From NCBI GenBank assembly GCA_964408785.1, contig CAYPAS010000028.1, positions 1-9,494 of the forward strand: a DNA stretch of 9,494 nt. The letters are read 5' to 3'. The position numbers and the translations under genes are program-made. The DNA comes from UBA12465 sp964408785. GTDB taxonomy: Bacteria; Patescibacteriota; Patescibacteriia; Patescibacteriales; UBA12465. Below the pieces are notes generated by a model. That model was not told the DNA's origin. It searched no databases and worked only from the letters and a program-made list of their open reading frames with translations. Below are positions 1 through 6,365 of this stretch, piece by piece. The number at the start of each line of letters is the position of its first letter. Positions within the stretch are counted from its first letter, which is position 1.

Positions 1-93
1 AATATTATCGGATCAACCACCCTAACTATCAATGGCCCATATAACTCCGTTTATGTTTTCTGTGGTGGCAATAATCAGTGGTTTATATTATAA
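1..93 (+). CDS. C-terminal end of a fibre-like surface protein (5'-truncated)
   Basis: Frame 1 is open from the window edge to a TAA at 91-93 and encodes 30 residues. The peptide contains GSTTLTINGPYNSVYVFCGG and ends in NNQWFIL. Alternating hydrophobic and polar residues, with a final aromatic-hydrophobic strand, recall the C-terminal beta-strand of secreted repeat or tail-fibre-like proteins, which often end in a 'xxWxII' type strand. That resemblance is from memory and the fragment is too short to assign a family. It lies upstream of two other predicted surface proteins in the same direction, so a surface role fits. The rest of the gene is outside the window. Confidence 0.6.
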   Translation, partial: NIIGSTTLTINGPYNSVYVFCGGNNQWFIL

Positions 94-104
94 TTTAATA
101 TATA

Positions 105-130
105 GGCAGGGAATACCTTGCTGATTTAAT
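105..130 (+). terminator. Weak hairpin after the 5' partial gene
   Basis: GCAGGG (106-111) pairs with CCTTGC (116-121) across an AATA loop, with one G-T wobble and a possible extra G-T pair (105/122). The following GATTTAATAAATTT is only moderately T-rich. It sits 12 bases after the stop codon of the preceding gene, where a terminator would be expected, but the stem is short. Confidence 0.25.
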
Positions 131-174
131 AAATTTAATCGCAGGCCAGACCGGCCGCCGATTAGCAAAAAAAT

Positions 175-912
175 ATGATAAAAAAAGAAGTAAAAATTGC
201 CGGCATCGTCGTGCTGGTTTTGGTCGTTGTTGGTCTTATTATTTTCGCCCTTCAGAAAAAAGGCGGTATTGAAAATCTTGGCAGCCAGGGAGGGAACACC
301 CAGGCCCCAGAAAAAATGTTAGAAGAACAGACCCCGGAAGCCGCTAAGGCGACCCAGGAACTTATTAATGAGATTAAGCCGGAAAATGCCACAGAAGAAT
401 CAGGTAATATAAAAACGATTAGTGTCGCTGAGACTGTCGGCACCACTACCGTTATGAAAGAAATCAAGGCAGTTGTCGTTGCTCCTGGCACCAGTGCCGT
501 CGATATGGAAAGTGGCAAGGTTTTGACTGAAACAGGCAAGGTGGCTAACAATGAAGCCAAGGCCGGTTCTCAGGAAGCGCCGCAGCAGTCATTTCCGATT
601 GCTAATAAGGAGGAATTGCCGAAATCAACCATTAAATTAGACGTCACCAGCAGCAGTTTTACTCCTAACACTTTCACCGTTAATCGCGGCCAGGCAGTAA
701 GTTTGGCAGTTTCCAATGTTAATGAAACTACTTTTTCTGAGATTTTCCGTTTTGATGATCCGTCTTTAAGTGGCGTCGTTCTTGGTTTAGCTAAAGGAGA
801 AACTAAGACTATAACTTTCAACGCTCCGGCCAAGGCTGGCGAATATTCTTTCTTCTCTGATATGTTCGACCACCGCGCTCAGGGAGCAGTCGGCAAAATG
901 ATTGTTAAATAA
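175..912 (+). CDS. Membrane-anchored protein with degenerate cupredoxin-like domain
   Basis: This is a 245-aa protein. Residues 8-26 form one hydrophobic segment after a Lys-rich start (MIKKEVK), so it is probably an uncleaved signal anchor with the rest outside. Residues 27-95 are a polar Glu/Thr/Ala-rich linker. Residues 98-142 form a more ordered stretch containing VVVAPGTSAVD and GSQEAPQQSFPI. Residues 152-245 look like a cupredoxin beta-sandwich: TIKLDVTSSSFTPNTFTVNR, then a Gly/Lys turn, GEYSFF and a closing GAVGKMIVK strand. In copper-binding relatives the end reads roughly Y-x-F-x-C-x(4)-H-x(4)-M. Here the Cys position is Ser228, His233 is kept, and the Met position is Ala238 or nearby. 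The upstream His is also not evident. A type-1 copper site is therefore unlikely and a structural or binding role is more plausible. The ATG at 175 gives the full anchor; no Shine-Dalgarno sequence precedes it. The cupredoxin fold is moderately certain, the function unknown. Confidence 0.85.
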   Translation: MIKKEVKIAGIVVLVLVVVGLIIFALQKKGGIENLGSQGGNTQAPEKMLEEQTPEAAKATQELINEIKPENATEESGNIKTISVAETVGTTTVMKEIKAVVVAPGTSAVDMESGKVLTETGKVANNEAKAGSQEAPQQSFPIANKEELPKSTIKLDVTSSSFTPNTFTVNRGQAVSLAVSNVNETTFSEIFRFDDPSLSGVVLGLAKGETKTITFNAPAKAGEYSFFSDMFDHRAQGAVGKMIVK

Positions 913-918
913 GGAAAT

Positions 919-966
919 AAAATCGCGGCTAGCCGATTTTATTGGCTAGCTTGATTTCATTTTCTT
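919..966 (+). terminator. Probable intrinsic terminator after the cupredoxin-like gene
   Basis: GCTAGCC (928-934) pairs perfectly with GGCTAGC (944-950) around a 9-base loop, and AAATC (920-924) can pair with GATTT (953-957) to extend the stem past a small internal loop. A T-rich stretch (TTGATTTCATTTTC) follows. An alternative hairpin, AAAATCG (919-925) with CGATTTT (934-940), uses the same bases, so the region may switch between two folds. It starts 6 bases after the stop codon, a typical terminator position. Confidence 0.5.
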
Positions 967-971
967 ATATA
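942..971 (+). promoter_or_regulatory. Candidate promoter for the giant surface protein
   Basis: TTGGCT (942-947) and TATATA (966-971) are 18 bases apart. Transcription would begin near 978, almost at the ATG at 979, giving a leaderless or nearly leaderless mRNA. The -35 matches the consensus at four of six bases and overlaps the hairpin of the preceding terminator, so support is weak. The -10-like TATATAAAT is the best signal in this short gap. Confidence 0.3.
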
Positions 972-978
972 AATACCT

Positions 979-3900
979 ATGGAAAATAGGAATTATTTAA
1001 AAATCTTCGCTTTAGCCGGAATTTTTTCCTTGTCCATCCCTTTGGCCAGTCATGCTGCCTATATTACTAATGGCAACAGCCAGTGGACGACTGACGTTAA
1101 TGGAATTTATTATCCCGGAAATATCGGCGTTGGTGCTGCTTCGGTTATCAGCGGGGCCAAGGTGCGCATAGCTTCTTCAACCGCTGAGGGTTTAAGAATT
1201 ATTAGTGCTGAACATTTTTCGCCTTTTGTTATTCGTAATTCTGCCGATACCGCTGATTTATTTCGTGTTGATCAGTTTGGCAATATTACCGGCGGCAATG
1301 CGGCAGCCTGGTCTTTAAATGGAACCAGCTTATATCCGGCTAGCACTACTCATAACGTCGGGATTGGCAATACTAACCCCGGAGCTTATAAGCTTTATGT
1401 TACTGGCAGTACCTACCTTAATGGAGCAACCACTATTAATAGCTATGTAAACTCCGTAACTGGTTACCGTGTTAATGGCACGGCGGCTACTGGTACTTAT
1501 TTGCGCGGTAACGGTACTAATTATGTTTCATCAACTATACAAGCTGGCGACGTGCCAACATTAAACCAGAATACTAGTGGTTATGCCGGTATACTTTATT
1601 CCGAAGACAATAGAACCATCAGCCCCAGTGAATTAACAGCCAGATATTTAAGATTCGGTTTTACTTCTTATAATAATAATAACGCTGCTCCTTGGGCGGA
1701 TTTTTTGCATTTTCGCTCATATCAAGATTCTAGCGGCGGCAGCGATAATCTTTTAGTTTTAAATAGATATAACCTAGGCATGCGTCTTTATCAGCAAGCT
1801 TGGGGTACGACAACCGCCTACGCTTCGTATAAAGATATCGCTTTATCTGATAACTCGCCAGTGGTTAGTTATCTAACAAAATATACCTCTACTGGAACAA
1901 CCGTTAGTATTGGTAAGTCGCTTTTTTATGATAATGGAACCAACATCGGAATAGGAACAACATCTCTTAGTGCAAGGCTTCATTTTAACACCCTGACCGG
2001 CGACGCTATAAATGCCGGAGGTGGCAAAATTACCAATCTTAATAGCCCAACAAACGCCACCGATGCTGTTAGGAAGGATTACGTTGATGATAACTTTGCC
2101 CCGATAGGTCTTGCTGGAAACGTTTTTGGTACTGGTACAGCTAATTATTTGCCAAAATGGACAGCGGCTCACACTTTAGCTAACAGTCAAGTTTACGAAA
2201 ACGGCGCTAATGTTGGTGTGGGAACATCAAGTCCCTCTGCTAAACTGCATGTTATTGGCACAATGAAGGCTAATACTTTAGATTTATCTCCCTCTGGCGG
2301 TGCGTTTACTATTTCAGCCAGCCAGATAAATAGGACGGATGGATATGTTGAAATGCAGTATGCTGGTGGAAATGGGGTTAGGATGTTTGGTAGTACTACG
2401 TATCCGATTGTATTTTCTGGCACCGGCAACGTTGGGATTGGGACGACGAATCCTACTTCAAAATTATACGTGAATGGCACGGTTGCTCTTGGTAGCGGTG
2501 GATATTATGGACGCATCTATTCATGGAATCCTGGTTCTTATTTTTCAGATACCCCGAGCGCTATTATTTCTGGTATTAGTTCTGCTACGACCACGGCAAC
2601 ATCTTATCCTCAGTTAATCGTTCATAATCAAGAAGGGACTATAGGTAATTTTGCTGGTATTGGTTTTTCGGCAAAAGAAAGTAATTCTGGCGGAAATCAG
2701 GTCATTGGCGCTGCTATTATGACCCAGTTTGTTAATAAGGTGTCGGGCGGATGGAATTCCGGGGATTTACATTTTATAACAAAAAATCTTGGCGTCATGA
2801 ATGATGCCATGGTCGTTAAATATAATGGCAATGTCGGAATTGGGACGACTAATCCTATATACGGGACAGACATTGTTAAAACGGGAGTAGCCGCACAGTT
2901 AAGAGTTTCTTCAGGTGTTGGAGGTTCTAATTATACTGGGGGTATTAGATTAGGGGCTTATGATTCCACTCAAACCGCTGATATATTATTTACAGCTGCT
3001 GGTCAGAATTCATTAACCATTGCTACTAATTACGTAAGTGGTGCCAATGCTATTTATTTAAAACCTGGCACAGTGACCGCTCTCACGGCTTTGGGCAGTG
3101 GCAACGTTGGCATCGGCACGACTAGTCCTAATGTCAGGCTTTACATAAACGGCGGCACCGGTGATGTTCTTAATGCTGGCGGCGGTAAAATTGCTAATGT
3201 TAATAATCCGGTAAATGCCGGCGATGCCGCTAATAAAAAATATGTTGACGATAATTTTCAGGTTAAAGGTAATTATTTTTTACAGAATGGTAACTCTTTT
3301 GGGGCTACAGCAGTTTTAGGGACAAATGATAGTTATGGTTTGAATTTAGAAACCGCCAACGCAGCCAGGATGTCAATCTCATCTTCTGGTGTTGTTAATT
3401 TTAATATTCCAGAAGTGACCAGCGCGTTTGCTATAAGTAGTGCCTCGTTGGGTGGTCCAAGATTTAGTGTTGATGATGCTAACAGCAGAATATTCTTTGA
3501 CGGTGATGTGGGTATTGGTGTTATTACTCCGGCCGCTAAATTAGATATTGATGGTACTATTAAAATAAGCGGTGGCAACCCTGGTGACGGTAAAGTTTTA
3601 ACTTCCGATGCCAATGGTTTAGCTTCTTGGGTTACTCCAGCGGCTGGCGGTGTTACTTCAGTTACCAGTACTGATGGTACTTTAACCATAAGTCCTAATA
3701 CCGGCGCTGTGGTTGCTTCTTTGAATTTAGCCAAAGCAAATACTTGGACAGCAGCTCAAACATTTAATGCCAGTACTACTTTTCCTGGCAGTGGCATTTG
3801 GGGTTCTAGTGGCAACGTGGGTATTGGGACGACGAACCCGGGGGCAAAGTTGGATGTAATCGGGTCAGTAAGATCTAGTAGTCAGTTAATATCTACTGTT

Positions 3901-6033
3901 GCTAGTGGCACAGCTCCTTTGTCCGTGAGTTCTAATACTTTAATCACGAACCTTAACGCCGACTTTTTGGATGGGAATCACGCTGCTGATTTCACTACCA
4001 GGAACGACGTGGCTTATTTAGGAACTGTTACTTTTAATCAAACTGGGACGACTACGGCGGATTTTATTACTAAGCTTGAAGACATGGGCGCTTTTGACAA
4101 TTATCATAGCATTATGAAGGCCACCTGGAACTATGCCGGTAATGCTGATATTATGGACACTGGTTTTGGCACTTTAGAATTAGCGGGTTGTGTTGTAGAG
4201 ACTTGGACTGACAATGCTGATGATGTCACGCGGGGAAATATCCATGTCCGCGTGACACGACCGACGACTGGCGGTGGTGGAGGACAGATACTCGTTTATA
4301 ATGATCAAGGCAGCACTTACTCTCCTGGTTGGCGGCAGATTTGGAATTCTTCAACTGACGGCACCGGCTCCGGTTTAGATGCTGATTTATGGGACGGCAA
4401 TCAGTTTGCTTCTTATCTTAATCAGGCGGTTTTAACGACTAGTGCACCAACTTTTTCCGACTTAATTTTAAGTGGCGGCGATCTGACTATCAATAATAAT
4501 AATGGCGGCATTAATTTTAACGATAGCTCGGCTTATTGGTTAAAGACCGCAACTAGTTGGGGTATATATTGGGATACTACCAATAATCAGATTAAATTTA
4601 ATGGCAACGGTATAACTCGGTCATTTATTGACCTTGATGATGGTGCGTCTTATTTTAATGGCAACGTCGGCATCGGCATCACTAATCCAAGCAATAAACT
4701 AAGTTTTAGCGCTAGCACCACTGAAGTTAAGATAGGCTTGAACGGCGGTTACGTCCGCGGTCTCACTATTACTCCGATTGATGACACTGATGCCGTTTCC
4801 AAGGGTTACGTTGATCAAAATTTTGCTCCTAAAAGTAGTAGTGCTTTTATTCAAAACGGCAACTCTTTTGGAGCCACCGCTACTTTAGGCACTAACGACA
4901 ACAATCGCTTGGATTTCGAGACTAACAATGCCACCAGAATGACTATTTATAATAATGGGAATGTGGGCATTGGTACGACGGTGCCAAGTGCGAATTTAAT
5001 GGTAAATAGAAGCTCGATGGCTGACCCGTCCTTAACTTTTGGGAGTGCTGCAGCTACTATAATTAGAAGCGAATTTGGGGAATTTGCTTTTGGTATGGCT
5101 TCAACTTCTCCGAATAGATTGTGGATTCAGGGTAGATATACAGGAAATGCAGCTAGAGATATTTCAATTAATCCTCTTGGGGGAAATGTTGGGATTGGAA
5201 CGACGGCGCCACTTACTAAATTACATGTAGTTGGTAGCGGCTCATTTGGTGACTCTATTACTTCTAGCAATGCTATTAGAGCCTTAAATTTAGTTTCGAC
5301 TGATGCGGTGATGAGAATTATTAGAATTTCCGATGATGCTAGTACGGCTGGCCCCTCATTAGAATTATTGCATCGCACAACAGCTGATGGTGCGAATACC
5401 AAATGGTGGGATATGGCTATTAAATCTACGGGTCTTGTTATTCGCGATCGGACCGGCACTGCTTATGATCGATTAGTAATTGATAATAATGGCAACGTTG
5501 GCATCGGCACAACATCGCCAACAGCTCTTCTGGCTGTCGCTGGTGCCATTAAAGCTACCAGTATTACCGCTACTGGAAAAGTGACTGCCACCACCTTCGA
5601 TCCGCCGTATACTATTTCTGGTCGCAAATATGCTACTTACGCTTCGGGTATGACTGGTGTTAAAGAAGAAACTTCTGGTGTCGCTAAACTTTCTTTGCTG
5701 TCTAAGAAAAGCAATCTCTATTATCATCAGTTGGATCTTTTTGATGCTGATCGTGATAGCGACCTTTGGTTGTTTTCTAAGACGGCTAATTTAGAAAAAG
5801 AAGGGTTAGCGGATTTAAGTGTCCTTCTGACGCCTCGTTTCTCGGGTCGTGTTTGGTATGAAAAGAATGAAAAGGCTGGTCGAGTAACTATTTACGCTAC
5901 GCCAGATTCCAAAGATTCTAAATTAGAAGTTTCTTATCGTCTGACCGCGCCGCGCTTTGACTTCCGTGAACACGGCAACACTCGTCCAGATGATGATAAT
6001 ATCGAAGGTTTGAATCTTGATAATCTTCGGTAA
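979..6033 (+). CDS. Giant secreted fibre-like repeat protein (putative adhesin)
   Basis: This is a 1,684-aa exported protein. Residues 1-26 form a signal peptide: basic N-region, hydrophobic core IFALAGIFSLSIPLA, probable cleavage after SHA. The mature part is rich in Asn, Gly, Ser and Thr and appears to have one Cys (in ELAGCVVET). Thirteen copies of a GNVGIGTTxPxxKLxVxG motif begin near residues 46, 125, 321, 410, 483, 617, 708, 842, 945, 1228, 1327, 1402 and 1505. Between them lie modules that resemble phage tail-fibre pieces: 208-292 (DNRTISPSEL to YKDIAL), three 'YVDxNF' modules at 368, 755 and 1277, and a possible knob at 992-1147. Residues 1540-1684 are a non-repetitive C-terminal domain with YATYASGMTGVKEET and RVWYEK. 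No membrane anchor or LPXTG-type sorting signal is visible. No phage genes flank it, so a host surface fibre or adhesin is the best reading; a decayed prophage fibre is less likely. The ATG at 979 is chosen because the signal peptide follows at once. Function is inference. Confidence 0.85.
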   Translation: MENRNYLKIFALAGIFSLSIPLASHAAYITNGNSQWTTDVNGIYYPGNIGVGAASVISGAKVRIASSTAEGLRIISAEHFSPFVIRNSADTADLFRVDQFGNITGGNAAAWSLNGTSLYPASTTHNVGIGNTNPGAYKLYVTGSTYLNGATTINSYVNSVTGYRVNGTAATGTYLRGNGTNYVSSTIQAGDVPTLNQNTSGYAGILYSEDNRTISPSELTARYLRFGFTSYNNNNAAPWADFLHFRSYQDSSGGSDNLLVLNRYNLGMRLYQQAWGTTTAYASYKDIALSDNSPVVSYLTKYTSTGTTVSIGKSLFYDNGTNIGIGTTSLSARLHFNTLTGDAINAGGGKITNLNSPTNATDAVRKDYVDDNFAPIGLAGNVFGTGTANYLPKWTAAHTLANSQVYENGANVGVGTSSPSAKLHVIGTMKANTLDLSPSGGAFTISASQINRTDGYVEMQYAGGNGVRMFGSTTYPIVFSGTGNVGIGTTNPTSKLYVNGTVALGSGGYYGRIYSWNPGSYFSDTPSAIISGISSATTTATSYPQLIVHNQEGTIGNFAGIGFSAKESNSGGNQVIGAAIMTQFVNKVSGGWNSGDLHFITKNLGVMNDAMVVKYNGNVGIGTTNPIYGTDIVKTGVAAQLRVSSGVGGSNYTGGIRLGAYDSTQTADILFTAAGQNSLTIATNYVSGANAIYLKPGTVTALTALGSGNVGIGTTSPNVRLYINGGTGDVLNAGGGKIANVNNPVNAGDAANKKYVDDNFQVKGNYFLQNGNSFGATAVLGTNDSYGLNLETANAARMSISSSGVVNFNIPEVTSAFAISSASLGGPRFSVDDANSRIFFDGDVGIGVITPAAKLDIDGTIKISGGNPGDGKVLTSDANGLASWVTPAAGGVTSVTSTDGTLTISPNTGAVVASLNLAKANTWTAAQTFNASTTFPGSGIWGSSGNVGIGTTNPGAKLDVIGSVRSSSQLISTVASGTAPLSVSSNTLITNLNADFLDGNHAADFTTRNDVAYLGTVTFNQTGTTTADFITKLEDMGAFDNYHSIMKATWNYAGNADIMDTGFGTLELAGCVVETWTDNADDVTRGNIHVRVTRPTTGGGGGQILVYNDQGSTYSPGWRQIWNSSTDGTGSGLDADLWDGNQFASYLNQAVLTTSAPTFSDLILSGGDLTINNNNGGINFNDSSAYWLKTATSWGIYWDTTNNQIKFNGNGITRSFIDLDDGASYFNGNVGIGITNPSNKLSFSASTTEVKIGLNGGYVRGLTITPIDDTDAVSKGYVDQNFAPKSSSAFIQNGNSFGATATLGTNDNNRLDFETNNATRMTIYNNGNVGIGTTVPSANLMVNRSSMADPSLTFGSAAATIIRSEFGEFAFGMASTSPNRLWIQGRYTGNAARDISINPLGGNVGIGTTAPLTKLHVVGSGSFGDSITSSNAIRALNLVSTDAVMRIIRISDDASTAGPSLELLHRTTADGANTKWWDMAIKSTGLVIRDRTGTAYDRLVIDNNGNVGIGTTSPTALLAVAGAIKATSITATGKVTATTFDPPYTISGRKYATYASGMTGVKEETSGVAKLSLLSKKSNLYYHQLDLFDADRDSDLWLFSKTANLEKEGLADLSVLLTPRFSGRVWYEKNEKAGRVTIYATPDSKDSKLEVSYRLTAPRFDFREHGNTRPDDDNIEGLNLDNLR
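1600..1854 (+). other. Tail-fibre-like module within the giant protein
   Basis: Residues 208-292 begin SEDNRTISPSEL and include WADFLHFRSYQDSSGG, NLLVLN and LYQQAWGTTTAYASYKDIAL. This aromatic, Gly-punctuated pattern resembles modules I recall from tail fibres of environmental phages and from Bacteroidota/CPR surface proteins, where a strand-rich domain ends in a 'Y-x-D-I-x-L' strand. In phages such modules sit in host-recognition fibres. The similarity is remembered, not computed. Confidence 0.5.
3241..3378 (+). repeat. YVDDNF-GNSFGATA module, copy 1
   Basis: Residues 755-800 read YVDDNF, then QNGNSFGATAVLGTND, then LNLETANAARMSI. The stretch just before it (GGGKIANVNNPVNAGDAANK) matches the phage fibre pattern 'I-x-N-x-x-x-P-x-x-x-x-D-A-x-x-K-x-Y-V-D'. 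The block is paralogous to the one at 4807-4947. A third, shorter relative lies at residues 345-373 (Y368), where the YVDDNF is followed by a different module (GTANYLPKWT). Confidence 0.75.
3952..4419 (+). other. Knob-like module flanked by duplicated 'NADxxDG' motifs
   Basis: Residues 992-1147 open with LNADFLDGNHAADF and close with LDADLWDGNQFASYL, so the segment is bracketed by two related D-G-N motifs (993-999 and 1134-1140). Inside lie YHSIMKATWNYAGNADIMDT, GTLELAGCVVETWTD, HVRVTRPTTGGGGG and QGSTYSPGWRQIW. The Trp-rich strands and the 'N-D-Q-G-x-x-Y-S-P-G-W-R' loop resemble receptor-binding knob domains of phage tail fibres and pyocins. This is inference from pattern; a structural comparison has not been made. 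Confidence 0.5.
4807..4947 (+). repeat. YVDQNF-GNSFGATA module, copy 2
   Basis: Residues 1277-1323 read YVDQNF, then IQNGNSFGATATLGTNDNN, then LDFETNNATRMTI, leading directly into the GNVGIGTT motif at 1327. It aligns with the copy at 3241-3378 with a single one-residue gap near residue 1287. The DNA has diverged at many third positions, so the duplication is not recent. Confidence 0.75.
5596..6030 (+). other. Conserved-looking C-terminal domain of the giant protein
   Basis: Residues 1540-1684 carry no fibre repeats and have a different composition: charged, with Tyr, Trp and Arg. Landmarks are FDPPYTISGRKYATY, MTGVKEET, DSDLWLFSKTANLE, LSVLLTPRFSGRVWYEK, SYRLTAPRFDFRE and a tail of DDDNIEGLNLDNLR. 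I recall similar endings on other fibre-like proteins of CPR bacteria, but cannot search. Its place at the C-terminus parallels the intramolecular chaperone (peptidase S74) of phage fibres, although no S74 motif is seen. It may instead act as an anchor or assembly domain. Confidence 0.55.
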
Positions 6034-6044
6034 GTGAAAATTTC

Positions 6045-6073
6045 TTGACCCTTATTTTCTCGCTTGGTATAAT
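6045..6073 (+). promoter_or_regulatory. Near-consensus promoter for the small membrane-protein pair
   Basis: TTGACC (6045-6050) and TATAAT (6068-6073) are separated by exactly 17 bases. The -10 is a perfect match and the -35 matches five of six. Transcription would begin near 6080, leaving a leader of about 27 bases before the ATG at 6107. It lies just after the stop of the giant gene, so the two small genes can be expressed independently of it. Confidence 0.8.
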
Positions 6074-6106
6074 AAATTAAGAATTGGTAATTTTTAATTA
6101 ATCAAT

Positions 6107-6310
6107 ATGAAAAAATCATTTATCGCTCCGTTTTTAGGTATTATCGGCGCCATCCTTCTGGCCGCTATCTTTATTTATTTTTACATCTCCCTGAATCGTC
6201 TCGACAAGAAGATAACCGAGATGCAGAATAATGTCGTTAAAAACTCTAACGAAACCGCTGCTATCGTCAATTTTTTTAATGCTAATCTAAATGCCCAAAA
6301 TAATAAATAA
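6107..6310 (+). CDS. Small single-pass membrane protein (paralog 1)
   Basis: This is a 67-aa protein of unrecognised family. Residues 6-28 form one hydrophobic segment (APFLGIIGAILLAAIFIYFY) after MKKSF. Residues 29-67 are polar with spaced hydrophobics (L29, L32, I36, M39, V43), suggesting a short coiled coil, and end in NLNAQNNK. The next gene aligns with it without gaps over its whole length. Shared positions include F5, P8, L18, F22, F25, L29, N30, V43, N46, I53, F56, N58 and A63-Q64-N65, so the pair arose by tandem duplication. It is preceded by a strong promoter and no Shine-Dalgarno sequence. A membrane-anchored oligomerising role is possible but unproven. Confidence 0.7.
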   Translation: MKKSFIAPFLGIIGAILLAAIFIYFYISLNRLDKKITEMQNNVVKNSNETAAIVNFFNANLNAQNNK

Positions 6311-6316
6311 TATAAA

Positions 6317-6349
6317 GAGCCAGGCGAAAGCGATTACTTATCGCCGCTC
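6317..6349 (+). other. Intergenic RNA hairpin between the small membrane-protein genes
   Basis: GAGC (6317-6320) pairs with GCTC (6346-6349), and GGCGA (6323-6327) pairs with TCGCC (6341-6345). CA at 6321-6322 is a bulge and the loop is 13 bases. No T-run follows, so it is not a standard terminator. It sits 17 bases before the second ATG and could set relative expression or protect an mRNA end. Confidence 0.4.
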
Positions 6350-6365
6350 CCTAAACAACAATAAT

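Larger units (their letters stand above)
1117..5550 (+). repeat. Thirteen dispersed GNVGIGTT-type coding repeats
   Basis: The Asn codon (Asp in the eighth copy) of each motif is at 1123 (GNIGVGAA, most divergent), 1354, 1942, 2209, 2428, 2830, 3103, 3505, 3814, 4663, 4960, 5185 and 5494; the first copy's Gly codon is at 1117. The consensus is G-N-V-G-I-G-T-T-x-P followed by x-x-K/R-L-x-V/I-x-G. Spacing runs from 73 to 283 residues, so the copies are connectors between varied modules rather than a regular tandem array. Copies at 3099-3119 and 5490-5510 share 21 identical bases, and the copy at 4661 differs from them at very few positions. The motif is known from many environmental bacterial and phage fibre-like proteins; a short beta-structure turn linking modules is inference. 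Confidence 0.9.

Noticed and set aside
66..94. Promoter with TATAAT at 89-94
   Set aside because: The -10 is perfect but overlaps the upstream stop codon, and the best -35 at the right distance (TGGCAA, 66-71) matches only three of six bases.
144..156. GGCC...GGCC hairpin before the ATG at 175
   Set aside because: Only four pairs around a five-base loop; too small to call a regulatory structure.
252..833. Minus-strand open frames of 102 and 87 aa opposite the cupredoxin-like gene
   Set aside because: They lie wholly within a well-supported + strand gene, have no recognisable domains and show composition typical of antisense shadows.
1873..5727. Minus-strand open frames opposite the giant gene (84-133 aa)
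   Set aside because: They mirror the repeats: antisense of the GNVGIGTT codons gives recurring VPIPT-type strings. No promoter or domain supports them.
979..6033. Prophage or tailocin locus
   Set aside because: Only fibre-like modules are seen, on a protein with a signal peptide; no other phage or tailocin gene lies in the window and housekeeping genes follow.
6291..6365. Longer N-terminus for the second small membrane protein
   Set aside because: It would overlap the preceding gene and break the residue-1 alignment of the two paralogs; the ATG at 6366 fits better.
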